64,000 nt of DNA, taken from assembly GCF_028554725.1 (NCBI RefSeq), contig NC_071667.1, positions 15,545,501 to 15,609,500 of the forward strand. Reading direction: 5' to 3'. How positions within the stretch are numbered: the first letter of the stretch is position 1; each line of letters begins with the position of its first letter. This document shows positions 44,060 through 55,699 of the stretch, piece after piece. Below the pieces are notes generated by a model that saw only the letters and a program-made list of their open reading frames with translations, did no database searches and had not been told where the DNA came from. A program made the translations under genes and the position numbers. This stretch comes from Zeugodacus cucurbitae (Eukaryota; Arthropoda; Insecta; Diptera; Tephritidae).

Positions 44060-45456
44060 TAGGGATGGCAAAAATTTTTTTTTAATCGATTAAATAATCA
44101 AATGATTAATTGCAAGATATAAAAAAATAATTGCAATTAATTGCAATTAATGTAAAAAAATCGAGTAATCGATTAATTCCAATGTTTTCAAATAATACTA
44201 AATTGCATAAAGACCACCACCAAGTTTCAGGGCCGAATTTTGTATTATAATGCTCTATCACTGAGTCCGAGACATATCCTAAAAGAGAAAATGGTCTATA
44301 TTTGAAGTTAAGTAGCACAATGGTATTAAATTTTTCAAAATATGTACAGCAATCTTAAAGTAAAATAATTGCCTCTTACTTGAAAGACTATGTTTTGCAA
44401 CTTTGCGTAAAAATAAAACCAATAAAATATAGGAGACTATATTCTTATTTCAGACATTCAAATTATGTTGGTATATACACAAAAACAAAAACGAAAATAA
44501 AATTAAAATATCGTATTAAAAATTCATTTGTCTTAGTATAAAGGAAAATATATTTATTGAAGTCAAGAAAATTTAGAAGTCTGTTCAACCAAGTTTGAAG
44601 AAAAAGCAATTTCGATAAACGTTTTGTTGTCAAACGATTGCGTTTTTCGGTCGCAGTTGCACCCGATTTTAAGAAAAGCCGCTCAGCAGGAACTGAGGTA
44701 CCAAGTAGATGACAATACTTTTTTGAAAGTCCGTACGGTTTTCATTTCTTCCCAAGCATCAATAGTGTTTCGAAGCTGAAGGGCTTTCATTAATTGGCTT
44801 GCTGCTGCAACTCGGCATTTCAATCATGGTGTCAGTGTCATCATCACTTAGGGGAACATTGTCGTTACTCCCAGATTTCAGAGTCTAATTTGTACACATA
44901 TATTTATATATAACTAGAAGAAATTTAAAATGTAATACCGATTGCTCCAACTTACCACAATTTGCAGGCTACTGTTGCATGCTTTAATTTTAAATACTTC
45001 AACATATTTGTTGTGTTATTAGAAAATTTTAAATTTTTGCAGCAAAGTTGACATTTAACGTAGTTATTGCTATTTTATTAAAAAAATGTCCACACTTCGC
45101 TTTTAACTGACGCCATTGCTCTTCAAGCAACTGAACGTAAAATGCGTTTGACTTAACTGTAAATGCAGTGTTACCAGACATTCATTTGTTGATATTAAAC
45201 TACGTTGACATATTAGAATTTAACTATGTTTACACCATTTCCAGTCATTAATGACTGATGCGACCAATTTCGACCCTTGTACGCTAACTTAGATGAACAT
45301 AAAATGTATTAAATTTCAAAATGCTGTTTGCGATTATTTTGCAATTACTCGAGTAATAGTCGAGTAATTAGAAAAGGTGTTTCGATGCAATTAAATCGTA
45401 AATTGAATGAAAATAATCGATTAATTTAATCAAATGATTAATCGTTGCCATCCCTA
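44060..45456 (-). mobile_element. hAT-superfamily DNA transposon, decayed
   Basis: The perfect 8-bp target duplication GTCACCAC lies at 44052-44059 and 45457-45464. Terminal inverted repeats are TAGGGATGGCAA on both sides, followed by clusters of ATTAAT, ATCGATTA and AATGATTAAT-type motifs that could bind transposase. Length is 1397 bp, short for an autonomous hAT. On the minus strand a piece of transposase remains at about 44598-44735. An 8-bp duplication plus a TAGGG-type end is diagnostic for hAT. Confidence 0.9.
44590..44735 (-). pseudogene. hAT transposase remnant, C-terminal dimerisation domain
   Basis: The minus strand reads KKYCHLLGTSVPAERLF, then ATATEKRNRLTTKRLSKLLF, then LQTWLN. 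TSVPAERLFS and EKRNRL..KRLSKLLFL are hallmark motifs of the C-terminal dimerisation domain of ZBED-like hAT transposases. About 45 codons are recognisable without a stop. Upstream the family frame is lost and no BED finger or RNase H-like core was found, so this is a relic. Confidence 0.85.
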
Positions 45457-45464
45457 GTCACCAC

Positions 45465-46501
45465 TTTGTCTGCCTTCTTTTTTCAACGCAAAAATGTGTC
45501 GACAAATTATTTGGCTGTGACACATTAGCCTCGCCTTTTTATAACAAATAAACAATGCATGCTCAGAAATATATATATGGTAGTTAAGTATGTATGTATG
45601 TGCTGTCGTTGGCTAAGGGCGGCGATACAAACATAATAAATTAATCATACGCCTAGTGGTACTTCACTTAAGTGGACAACACAGTGGCGAGCATGGCAGC
45701 AAATAACAAACACAAAGAAAAAAATATTTATATAGCAGAAACTAATTGTATAGCGCACATTATTCAAACAAAAATACATATACATATACATTATATTTTC
45801 CACAATTCTTGTAGCAATAATGAAGTTTCGTATATAACTTGCTAAGCTTACAGACTCGTATAAAAGTATAGACAAAAATAATTTAATAGTTGGTATGCAT
45901 ACACATTTTATATTTTGTAGAAAATATAGTAAGTCGAACTTTAATTATCTTTAAGTTCAGTACAGATTTCACAAACCTCTCTCTCTTTCTCTCTAAAGGT
46001 TGAAATTGCGTAAATTTTGACATCAAACCTACATACTAGTTTAAATAGGACCCTCTAACGGCTTTACATTGGATGATATTAGAATCCTACATTTTTAGCC
46101 AAAAACACACACACACCTCCATTTAAATGTATATGTATATAAACTATGCTTGGGTCTACATACTTGTCGAGCTATTTCCCACACGTGTGATAAAATTAAA
46201 TTACTTTGTATGGCCAAACTATAAACTTTTTATGCTGCCAGCAAGTAGGTGGCTTTTGGGATTGCTTCAGCCATTTATTGGTAGCTAGAATTTTGATGTA
46301 GTTCTATAGCTAATTCTGTTTAAATCTCAAAACTAAGCTTGTGTAGGTGTTAAATTTCTATGATTTTATGCGCTAATTAATGAAAAGATGTGGGTGTAAT
46401 AACATAATTATGTTAGATGTTTTTAGGAAAGTGTGATTTTGATAAAGTGTCACACTCACAGCTAGAAAAGAATATTTGCTTAAAAAATTAAAAAAAAAAA
46501 A
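45465..46501. other. Unassigned AT-rich sequence
   Basis: Contains a TCTCTCTTTCTCTC run at 45978-45993 and a (AC)n run at 46106-46115. No recognisable ORF or element ends. Confidence 0.35.
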
Positions 46502-47656
46502 AACAAGTAAGGAAGGGCTAAGTTTGGGTGTAACCGAACATTTTATACTCTCGCAATTTATTTATTTAACTTTATTTATATTAATAATACACAATTTGAC
46601 CCACATATTCGTCATATATAGTGCATAAAGTCCATTGAAAGTTGGAAACCATAATATTAGGTTAGAAGCACCGAGGCCCTCGTGTTTGATATATGGGGCC
46701 TTAAAAACCTATGGTCCGATTTCGGCGGATTTTAGAATGAGGCTGCCACTCTATAAACATAGTATTTTTGCAAAGCTCTGCACCGACATCTTCACTAGTG
46801 CTTACTTTATATATTGTAAAGTAAGCGATTCAGATAGCCTTCAAAGTTATGGTATATAGGAAGTAGGCGCGGTTGTGAAGCGATTTGGCCTATTTTCATT
46901 GAAATCGGTCGAGTAGTTCCTGAGATATGGGTTTTGACCCATAAGTGGGCGACGCCACGCCCATTTTCCATTTTGTAAAAAAATCTGAGTGCAGCTTCCA
47001 TCTGCCATTTCTTATGTGAAATTTAGTGTTTCTGACGTTTTTCGTTAGTGAGTTAACCCAGTTTTAGTAATTTTCAACCTAACCTTTGTATGGGAGGGGG
47101 GCGTGGTTATTATCCGATTTCTGTCATTTTGGACTGTATAAGGAAATGGCTAAAAACGACTGCAGAGAGTTTGGTTTATATAGCTCTATTGGTTTGCGAG
47201 ATATATACAAAAAACCGATTTGGGGGCGGGGCCACGCCCACTTCCCCAAAAAAATTACATCCAAATATGCCCCTTCATAGTGCGATCCTTCATACTAAAT
47301 TTTAATTCCATAGCTTTATTTAAGGCTTAGTTATGACACTTTATGTGTTTTCGGTTTTCGCCATTTTGTGGGCGTTGCAGTGGTCCGATTTTGCTCATTT
47401 TCGCACCTTCCTATGGTGCCAAGAAATAAGTGTGCCAAGTTTCATCAATATATCTTAATTTTTACTCAAGTTACAGCTTGCACAGGCGGACGGACGGACA
47501 GACAGACATTCGGATTAAAACTCCACTCTTAACCCTGATCACTTTGGTATATATAACCCTATATCTAACTAGTTTAGTTTTGGGTGTTACAAACAACCGT
47601 TATGTGAACAAAACTATAAAACTCCGTTTAGCAACTTTTGTTGCGAGAGTATAAAA
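46502..47656 (+). repeat. ACAAGTAAGG repeat, full length (copy I)
   Basis: Starts AACAAGTAAGGAAGGGCTAA (hairpin GTTTGGGTGTAACCGAAC, one stem mismatch) and TTTTATACTCTCGCAATTTA. Carries GTGGGCGACGCCACGCCCAT (46946), CCTAACCTTTGTATGGGAGG (47079), GGGGCGGGGCCACGCCCACT (47222) and GGCGGACGGACGGACAGACA (47486). It ends TTGTTGCGAGAGTATAAAAA. The first 350 bp belong to the same subtype as copy A. Confidence 0.9.
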
Positions 47657-49750
47657 ATATTTAATGAAATTTAAAAATAGAATCTACTAAAACTAGTACA
47701 TTTTATAATTTCACCACAACTAAAAATAAATGAAATTGTTTTAACTTCATAAAGGTTTGGTAAGATATTCGATTCAGATAAGGCAAACTTTTTTCGAAAT
47801 ACATCACGTCTAAAATTTACCTTGATAATTTTGTAAATTATATTTAGTACTACGTTTAATACGACTGCGTTTAATACTAATTTCTCCAATTTTTGTTATT
47901 GAAAAGCTATTTAGTTTTAAGCCAAAAAGTAAAAATATTCTACCTAAATACATATTTACCATCTACTGATCGAATTCAACGTTACGTGGAAAACAAATGA
48001 ACAATCAAGACTTTCACGTTCCATTAAAACGCTTTTTTCGCCTAAAACCACAATCCTTTCGTATTACCAAACAAGCTTTGTAATGTGTGTCTTGCGTGTG
48101 AGATCTGCGATAAAAATTTGCATGCCTTGCTTACATCAATAGAAACACTATTATTCCTGAGAAAGCATGTGGGTTGCTCACTAACTTAAAATCACGCAGG
48201 ATTTATATGTGTATGAGCTGCTTAAGCAGTCAACAATACAGTCTTATCGCGTAATTGCTTTCTCAACTTCAGGCGTAACTGCAAGAACATATATTTGTAT
48301 TTTTTCGAAACGGTGGTTCGTAAATGTGGCAAAACAAATTTTAGTAAAATTGTTATTGAGTACTTAATGGTAGTAAAAGCAAATATTCCCTATCGAAGAT
48401 GGTTAAGGCATGTCGACAGGAAGTCAAAGCTCGAATCATGCTATGAAGACCTTATAGCATTTTCACACAGTAGCAAATTGATCAATTAACTGAACTATGC
48501 TCGATTAAAACGCTGATTTAGATCGATTTATAAACTTTTTATGAAAAGCAAAAGAAAATATGTATAACAGCTGTTCGGTTATCGAGTAACCGGCAGTATG
48601 AAGGGCAAAAACTGGTTTCTCAATTAAAATTTTATTTGATCAATTAATTTGGCTGTGGGAAAAGGCTATTAATCACGTCTTCAAATAAATTAAATAAAAC
48701 AAAAAAAAAAAATGGTATTATTGAAAAAGAAATTCGCATATATTTAAATGTTCGTTTTTGTGTCTATTAAGAGTAATCTGATCATAAAATTCGCTTCCGA
48801 ATGGATTTCATATTAAAATATATTATCTTCTACAAGCTGCTGTTGATTTTTGTATGTTAATACTTTCTTTCGGACACTCTGAACTTTTTCTCTATTTTAT
48901 TCAATTCTAAACGGAAAACACTGACCAACAAAAAGTGTATTCGATTTTTTAGGGGCACCGTAGTGTTTCCAACTTTTGTTTAGTTGTACCGCATTTTCTT
49001 GGAAAAATGTCACGCTACGACTAGCTGAAATCAGAAGCTTTCGGTATTTCTCTAACTAATTTAATTGCGTGTTTCGCTCTTACTTTCAACCCGCGCGTGC
49101 AACTGGCATTTAGCCCACCTCTTCCCTTAACTGCTGCAAACTCCAACTTTTATGATAATTATACTTTAAATATGTATATGCTAGGTTTCTTGTGGATGTT
49201 TCCTGTTTTCCGTAAGCAAATGTTGAAATAATTTCCAAACTCACTTCCGCCGAATCAGCGCCATGAAGATTATATAATCAACGGCATATCGTGTTATGGC
49301 AAGCTTTGGTTGGTGGGAATTTATGTGAAAACCGAAATTAATAATAGAAATTGTCACACATTTATGCACAGTTACACATTGAAATCGTAACGGAATTGCG
49401 TTTTAATTGTCGGTTAGTTTTTGCAATTATTTTGACATCTTATCATTTGCCGTGACTTACATCAATTAATAATCGCTTATATGGCGATAATAAAACAATA
49501 AAAAGCTGCAATTTACAGCGTAATTACAGACATATTTTTTCGCTGCAGAAGTTAAGTATTTAAGTATTTTATGCGTGCAGTTATGTCGTTGATTACACTC
49601 TGTTGGTCGTATATACGTAGGTATAAGGCAAAATCCAAAAAAGGAGCAATATTTTCACTCTGTCGTATATTTTAATGTTTCAAATGGGGTCAGATGCTCA
49701 GGGAATGTATGCATTATAATATGTAATTGGTGTGAGGAATTTAGATGAAA
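47657..49750. other. Unassigned AT-rich sequence
   Basis: No ORF above 75 residues with meaningful content and no mobile-element ends recognised. Probably unique host non-coding DNA. Confidence 0.35.
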
Positions 49751-50895
49751 AACAAGTAAGGAAAGGCTAAGTTCGGGTGCAACCGAACATTTTATACTCT
49801 CGCAATTTATTTAGAGATTTACCTATATTTTCGGTGAAAAATTACCCTTAGACACTGAATTCTTCATGTTTGATATCAGGGGCCTTGAAAAGTCATGGTC
49901 CGATTTTGACAATTTTTCCTCAAGTTATGTCACAGCTCAAATACAGTATTTGTGTAAAGTTTTATTTCGCTATCTTTATCGGTTCCTTATGTATACATCA
50001 TAAAGTGAAAGAATCAGAAGGATTCAAAATTGAGTTATATGGGAAGTAGGCGTAGTTGTGAACCGATTTCATTCATATCCCACACGTGTCATCAGGGTGC
50101 CAAGAAAATATTATATACCGAATTTCATTTGAATCGGCTGTGTAGTTCCTGAGATATGGTTTTTGGTCCATAAGTGGGCGACGCCACGCCCATTTTACAT
50201 TTTGTAAAAAAATCTCAGTGCAGCTTCCTTCTGCCATTTCTTATGTGAAATTTAGCGTTTCTGACGTTTTTCGTTAGTGAGTTAACCCACTTTTAGTAAT
50301 TTTCAACCTAACCTTTGTATGTGAGGTGGGCGTGGTTATTATCCGATTTCTTTCATTTTTGTACTGTATAAGGAAACGGCTAAAAGAAACGACTGCAGAA
50401 TAGTTTATATAGCTTTATTGGTTTGCAAGATATATACAAAAAACCCATTTGGGTGCGGGGTCACACCCACTTTTCCAAAAAAATTACATTCAAATGTGCC
50501 CCTCTCTAATGCGATCCTATGTTCCAAATTTTATTTTCATAACTTTATTTATGGCTTAGTTATAGCTCTTTATGTGTTTTTGGTTATCTCCATTTTGTGG
50601 GCGTGGCAGTGGTCCGATTACGCCCATTTTCGAACTTAACCTTCTTATGGTGCCAAGGAATACGTGTTCCAAGTTTCATTAAGATATCTCAATTTTTACT
50701 CAAGTTACAGCTTGCACGGACGGACAGACGGACGGACAGACAGACATCCGGATTTTAACTTTACTCGTCACCCTGATCACTTTGGTATATATAACCCTAT
50801 ATCTAAATCGTTTAGTTTTAGGACTTACAAACAACCGTTATGTGGACAAAACTATAATACTCTCTTTAGCAACTTTTGTTGCGAGAGTATAAAAA
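49751..50895 (+). repeat. ACAAGTAAGG repeat, full length (copy J)
   Basis: Starts AACAAGTAAGGAAAGGCTAA with a perfect hairpin GTTCGGGTGCAACCGAAC and TTTTATACTCTCGCAATTTA. It lacks about 300 bp near the 5' end found in copy B. It contains all later modules, including GGACGGACAGACGGACGGAC (50717), and ends AACTTTTGTTGCGAGAGTAT plus AAAAAT. One of the best-preserved copies here. Confidence 0.9.
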
Positions 50896-51317
50896 TTACC
50901 AGTTTTATCATGGCAACCCATTTTTGTATGAATTATGTGTAGCAAATTAATTGAACTTAAATGTTGTATATCACACAAGGTCTTGTAGTAAAAATAATAT
51001 TATGATTTGAATTGAAACTGGCGGCACGGTTTTCTTTTATTTTACAATAGATAACAACTTCAAAAAGATCTAAAATGTTAGAATGGGCACTTGACATCTC
51101 TAGTTCTCATATAACATACTAGAATCCGGATTAACTTTATACCATATCAGTAATTATCAAAGATAATGCGACTTGGGACTGAAAGGATACAAACATTTTC
51201 AAAATACTTTTCAAAACCCTTATGCTCCGTATGTATGATATTCTTATCTTCACTACAATTACAGGTTATGTTAAAAAAGTTGTAAATATTACCATATTAA
51301 TTTGTTAAGTCTAACTT
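50896..51317. other. Unassigned AT-rich spacer
   Basis: Nothing recognised between repeat copies J and K. Confidence 0.35.
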
Positions 51318-51490
51318 TTTTATTAAACTCTCGCAACAAAAGTTGCTAAGAGAGTATTATAGTTCTGTTCACATAACGGTTGTTTGTAAGTCATAAAACT
51401 AAACGAGTTGGATATATATCGAAATTATCTGGTTGACGAGAAATTACAAAATGTATGTCTGTCCGCCCGTCCGTCCGTGCAACGGATAAC
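51318..51490 (-). repeat. ACAAGTAAGG repeat, 3' part left of the jockey insertion (copy K)
   Basis: The reverse complement of the family end (ACTCTCGCAACAAAAGTTGC at 51329) is followed by TTCACATAACGGTTGTTTGT and the GACGGACA array (TGTCTGTCCGCCCGTCCGTC at 51456). It stops at the jockey poly(A) tail. The interrupted repeat resumes for about 25 bp beyond 55756 (TTGAGTAAAAATTGAGATAT) before losing similarity near 55781. Confidence 0.88.
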
Positions 51491-51679
51491 TTTTTTTTTT
51501 TTTTTTTTTTTTTTATTAATATAATTTGATTTACAATCTGTCGTTAAACAATAAGTAAATTTAATTGACTATTGTAATTAACATTGGTGCCTTAAGTGCA
51601 ATTTGGCCTTAAATTAGGATGTTAATATATACAAAGTTTAGTATTATAATTATTTCATTAAATACTATTTAGAAAATTC

Positions 51680-54385
51680 TTACGATCTAAACGGCAGGTC
51701 TAGAGGATGAAATCTTTGCAGTCTTCTTGTGTCTTCGCTATTGTCTAATAAGTTTATAGCGTGTGTATTGGGATGATAATTTAATCTTGATATGTACCTT
51801 GAACTATATATTTTTATTTCATCAGTCACCATAGGTATTCTAAGATCCTTGTGGAGATGTATATTTTTCATAAACCACGGTGCATTAGCAATTAGTCTAA
51901 GTGTTTTTGACTGATATCTTTGAATCACATCTACGTTAGATCTACTTGCTGTACCCCAGATTTGAATGCCATAAGACCAAACTGGTTTCAATATAGCTTT
52001 ATAAAGAAGAATTTTGTTTTGCAAGCTAAGTTTCGATTTTGGACCAAGCAGCCAATACATTTTTCTAGTTTTAATTTTTAGCTGCGTTCTCTTGGCTCTG
52101 ATATGTTCACGCCAAGTTAGTCTTTTATCCAAATGTAATCCGAGGTATTTTACACTATCGGATTTTGGAATTATGACTCTATTAAGACTAACACTGGGGG
52201 ACTCTTCTTTTCTTAGTGTAAATGTGATATGAACCGATTTTGCAGCGTTTACCGAGATGTTCCAGTTGCGAAGCCAGGATTGTAGTACATCTAGCTGTGC
52301 TTGTGCAGTTTCAGCAGCTTCGCTAGCCGAGTAGGCGGAAGAGAGTATAGCAGTGTCGTCTGCATAAGTGGCAACGGTCAAGTTGTCGTTTTCCAATGTT
52401 GGCATGTCTGCCGTAAAAATTGTATAAAGAGTTGGTCCAAGGACACTACCTTGTGGGACTCCAGCCTTTATCTCGTGTATGTCTGAGATTTCATCTTGTA
52501 TTTTAACGTAGAAATGCCTGTGACTCAGATAAGATCTAAGGAAGAGATAAAGCGGGGTAGGTAGTATCTTTTTGATTTTATACAGTAGGCCCGAGTGCCA
52601 GACTCTGTCAAAGGCTTGCTGAATGTCTAGGAATATAGCACAACAATACTTCTTATCTTCCAAACTAGTAAGTATAGTTTTTACAACACGATGACATTGT
52701 TCTGGTGTACCGTGCATGTGTCTGAAACCGAATTGATGGTCGGGAATGATTGATTTTCTCTCTAGCTCTGGCAGTAATCTTTGGAGAAATATTCGTTCGA
52801 GTATTTTCGAGAATATTGTCAGTAAGCTTATTGGTCTATATGAAGATAACTCATTTCCCGTTTTGTTTGGCTTTAATATCATTATAATTTCAGCACATTT
52901 CCACTGCGTGGGGAAATGGCTCAAACGAAAGCTACTGTTAAAAAGCAAGACCAAAAATAAAAGACATTTCTTAGGAAGATTTTTGATTGTCCGTGCGTCG
53001 ATATTATCGTATCCTGGAGACTTTGAATTTTTTATACGCGATATTTCATACTGGACCTCTGAAAGTTTTACATATGGTATAGGTTTATCCATTGGACATG
53101 GGCAGTCGATATATGTTTCAACATCTTGGCGTTGGAGTGTACTGCTAAAGTTAAATGGTTGAAATATACCCTTAAGATGGTTAGCAAAAGCGTGTGCTTT
53201 GCTTAAATTTGATCTGCACCAAGTATTGTTAGCATCTTTAACCGGAACCTGTCTTAAGGTAGGCCGTTTTAAGTATTTGGTTGCCTTCCAAATGTTATAC
53301 TCGTCAACATTGTTTGAATCAATGTTTTTTAGGTATTCACCAATCGAATCTTCTTTAAGTTCAGCTAACTTAGTTTTAAGTTCCTTGATTGCTTTATTAA
53401 GAGCTGTTTTGTCATTTGGATTTCTACTGTTGTGCCAAATCCTTCGAAGTCGCCTCTTGTTTTTAACCAATTCAGAGACTTCATCAGAATATGGTTGCCT
53501 GTTTCTTTGCGTTCGACAAGTTGTATTCCTACATTTGCTTGAAGCTAGAAAGGCAGCTTCGTGTATTTTGTTTGTAAACATCTCCACTGCATCATCTAAA
53601 TCTCTGGCTGAGTTTATCTCCATGTTGAGGTTTATATTGGACTCAAGTTTATCTTGAAAAAGTTTTATATCAGACCTTTTGGGTAATATACGCTGCTTCT
53701 GAGCAGTGAGTAAAGCAGGCAAATTTAAATTAATAATGAGAGCGGAATGGTCTGAGCTAAGATCATAATTATTGACTATTTCGAGCAGGTTACCGTCGAT
53801 TCCTAAATGAACAGCAAAGTCGATTAAATCAGGAGTCTTGTTAGGATCTGTGGGCCAGTAAGTGGGATTGCCGGAAGACAGAACATCAAAATTTTTTTCT
53901 CTAATACATTTGTATAGCTCGCGACCTTTGGGATTAGTAAGACGAGATCCCCACCATGGATGCTTGGCATTGAAATCTCCACCGGCTAGAAATCGACTGC
54001 CCAATTTATTAAAAAATGAAATAAATGTGTTTTTATTTATGTTGAAACGAGGAGGTAGATATAGCGCAGTTATAACAATTCCTCCATTAAGGCTAATGAT
54101 TTCAACGGATGCAGCTTGAACAGTAGGTAAAGATATTGGTTCTAATATGTTATATTTTAAAGTTGACTTAATTATAATTGCAGATCCACCATGTGCTTTA
54201 CCATCAGGGTGGTTACATGTAATGAGATCGTAACCATTGATTTTAAAAAACGACTTGCTAGTAAAATGAGTTTCGGAAATCATAAATACATCTATATTTT
54301 TGGTAATAATGAAATGTTCGACTTCTAATCTATGATTACTAAGTCCATTGGCGTTCCAAATTGCCATTTTAAGACTTAATTGCAT
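51680..54385 (-). CDS. Jockey-clade ORF2: endonuclease and reverse transcriptase
   Basis: 901 residues. The N-terminal apurinic-type endonuclease is marked by AIWNANGL (8-15), SETHF (about 37-41), GGDFNAKHPWWGS (about 134-146) and SSDHSALI (about 211). The central reverse transcriptase has KSPGYDNIDARTI (about 455), SYRPISLLTIFSKILERI (about 510), FGFRHMHGTPEQ (about 547), FLDIQQAFDRVWH (about 587), AGVPQGSVLGP (about 643) and TYADDTAILS (about 674). A thumb-like YLGLHLDKRLTWREH follows. The C-terminal 150 residues contain no RNase H. The protein nicks the target and copies its own RNA there (target-primed reverse transcription). The start at 54385 overlaps the last codons of ORF1, so translation probably depends on reinitiation or a leaky mechanism. 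No internal stop or frameshift was seen. Confidence 0.95.
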   Translation of the reverse strand: MQLSLKMAIWNANGLSNHRLEVEHFIITKNIDVFMISETHFTSKSFFKINGYDLITCNHPDGKAHGGSAIIIKSTLKYNILEPISLPTVQAASVEIISLNGGIVITALYLPPRFNINKNTFISFFNKLGSRFLAGGDFNAKHPWWGSRLTNPKGRELYKCIREKNFDVLSSGNPTYWPTDPNKTPDLIDFAVHLGIDGNLLEIVNNYDLSSDHSALIINLNLPALLTAQKQRILPKRSDIKLFQDKLESNINLNMEINSARDLDDAVEMFTNKIHEAAFLASSKCRNTTCRTQRNRQPYSDEVSELVKNKRRLRRIWHNSRNPNDKTALNKAIKELKTKLAELKEDSIGEYLKNIDSNNVDEYNIWKATKYLKRPTLRQVPVKDANNTWCRSNLSKAHAFANHLKGIFQPFNFSSTLQRQDVETYIDCPCPMDKPIPYVKLSEVQYEISRIKNSKSPGYDNIDARTIKNLPKKCLLFLVLLFNSSFRLSHFPTQWKCAEIIMILKPNKTGNELSSYRPISLLTIFSKILERIFLQRLLPELERKSIIPDHQFGFRHMHGTPEQCHRVVKTILTSLEDKKYCCAIFLDIQQAFDRVWHSGLLYKIKKILPTPLYLFLRSYLSHRHFYVKIQDEISDIHEIKAGVPQGSVLGPTLYTIFTADMPTLENDNLTVATYADDTAILSSAYSASEAAETAQAQLDVLQSWLRNWNISVNAAKSVHITFTLRKEESPSVSLNRVIIPKSDSVKYLGLHLDKRLTWREHIRAKRTQLKIKTRKMYWLLGPKSKLSLQNKILLYKAILKPVWSYGIQIWGTASRSNVDVIQRYQSKTLRLIANAPWFMKNIHLHKDLRIPMVTDEIKIYSSRYISRLNYHPNTHAINLLDNSEDTRRLQRFHPLDLPFRS

Positions 54386-55533
54386 AATTTTGCAACAAGA
54401 GACGACATCATGGTTATTAGCGTTGAGGTTAGCTCAATTTGTTTGGAAATCAGAGCTTCAAGTTTTTCCAAATTGTTGTTGTTGTATGCAGTAGCGCTTT
54501 GTTGACCCCTTGTGATTTCTGCGTAGCTGAAGTTGTTGTTGAAAAACGATTGTTCTGTATTAGACCCAGTACCGACATTAGCTTTAGGATTATTATTAGT
54601 CGATTTAATTGCATCTTTTTTGCATACTAGCGCCTGATAAACTTGACATCCCTTGTAGTTGGCAGTGTGGTTTTGCAGGCAGTGTACACATTTTGGCGGA
54701 GTACCAGCATCTTTTTCACATAGAGCGGTCTGATGGTTTAGCCCGCACTTCACACATCTGAATGGCTTTTTACAATAGCGTTTAGTATGTCCAAACTCCT
54801 GACAGCGATGACACTGAACTAAGTCGTTAAATTTACGAGGAGGCTCGATTTTGACTACCGCACTACATAAGCGATTAATGTCGAATACACTTTTGTTGTT
54901 TGGCGAAGGCTCTAGGTCAGCAAAAAATAACGACATTGGCATTTTAGTTGTTTTACTTTTTGCATTAACAATATTTCTCACAGTGTGGCCTTTTTCAGCT
55001 AAGTCAAGTTTAATATCGTCTATGGGTGTAGAAAAATGAATGTTTTTTATGACAATTCTATAGGGCTTGTCTTCTTTTAATTGATACGTGTGAAAAATTA
55101 TATTATTAGCATCTAAGTAAGTCACCAGTTTTCTATAAGAGTCACTGTTTGTAGGCATAACTCTGACTTGTCCGTCTCTGCCAGATTTGTATGAAAAATT
55201 TTCACTACCAATTAAAATTGAGAAACTGATTATCATTTTATTTATATCGTTTACTTTTGGTATGAAAATCGGTGGTGGCTTGAAAGTACTCGTAGTAGTC
55301 TCTGTATTTTGCTCATTACTCTTATCATCACTATGTGTGTCATGGTCTTGTGTAGATGTGTCTAACACTGCAAACCGGTTTGATGCGTTTTGATTCATGT
55401 TCGCTTTTGGTTGTTTTTTTAATAGATTCGGAGATTCAATATTTTTACGCTTTATTGCTTTGGGTTGGTACGCGCTTTGCCAGCCTCCGCTGTTATCACA
55501 CGTACCGACCGACACAACCTCCTCGCCAACCAA
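54376..55533 (-). CDS. Jockey-clade ORF1: nucleic-acid-binding protein with CCHC knuckles
   Basis: 385 residues. A low-complexity, Asn/Gln/Thr-rich N-terminal third precedes a central region (about 90-230) of the type found before the knuckles in fly jockey ORF1 proteins. Three zinc-knuckle-like motifs follow: CHRCQEFGHTKRYC (about 242-255, CX2CX4HX4C), CVKCGLNHQTALC (about 260) and CVHCLQNHTANYKGC (about 281). A Gln/Asn-rich tail ends just inside ORF2. In related elements this protein packages the RNA and carries it to the nucleus. The ATG at 55533 is the first in frame after a 214-bp leader. The ORF is intact. Confidence 0.92.
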   Translation of the reverse strand: MVGEEVVSVGTCDNSGGWQSAYQPKAIKRKNIESPNLLKKQPKANMNQNASNRFAVLDTSTQDHDTHSDDKSNEQNTETTTSTFKPPPIFIPKVNDINKMIISFSILIGSENFSYKSGRDGQVRVMPTNSDSYRKLVTYLDANNIIFHTYQLKEDKPYRIVIKNIHFSTPIDDIKLDLAEKGHTVRNIVNAKSKTTKMPMSLFFADLEPSPNNKSVFDINRLCSAVVKIEPPRKFNDLVQCHRCQEFGHTKRYCKKPFRCVKCGLNHQTALCEKDAGTPPKCVHCLQNHTANYKGCQVYQALVCKKDAIKSTNNNPKANVGTGSNTEQSFFNNNFSYAEITRGQQSATAYNNNNLEKLEALISKQIELTSTLITMMSSLVAKLCN

Positions 55534-55699
55534 GAGGCCGATTATTAGTTTTTATTTTATTTTTATTTATTAATGTTTTTTTTTATACCTTTTGATTAGA
55601 TTTGATTTACACAACAATTTAATTATAATAATGTAAATCCTAGAAAAGCAAATGCACTTTTCTGAGTTGTATAAACAATTTTGCGTATTATTACACTCA

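Noticed and set aside
51491..51514. T-run as a host poly(T) microsatellite
   Set aside because: It sits exactly between the target duplication and the jockey 3' untranslated region, so it is the element's poly(A) tail on the minus strand.
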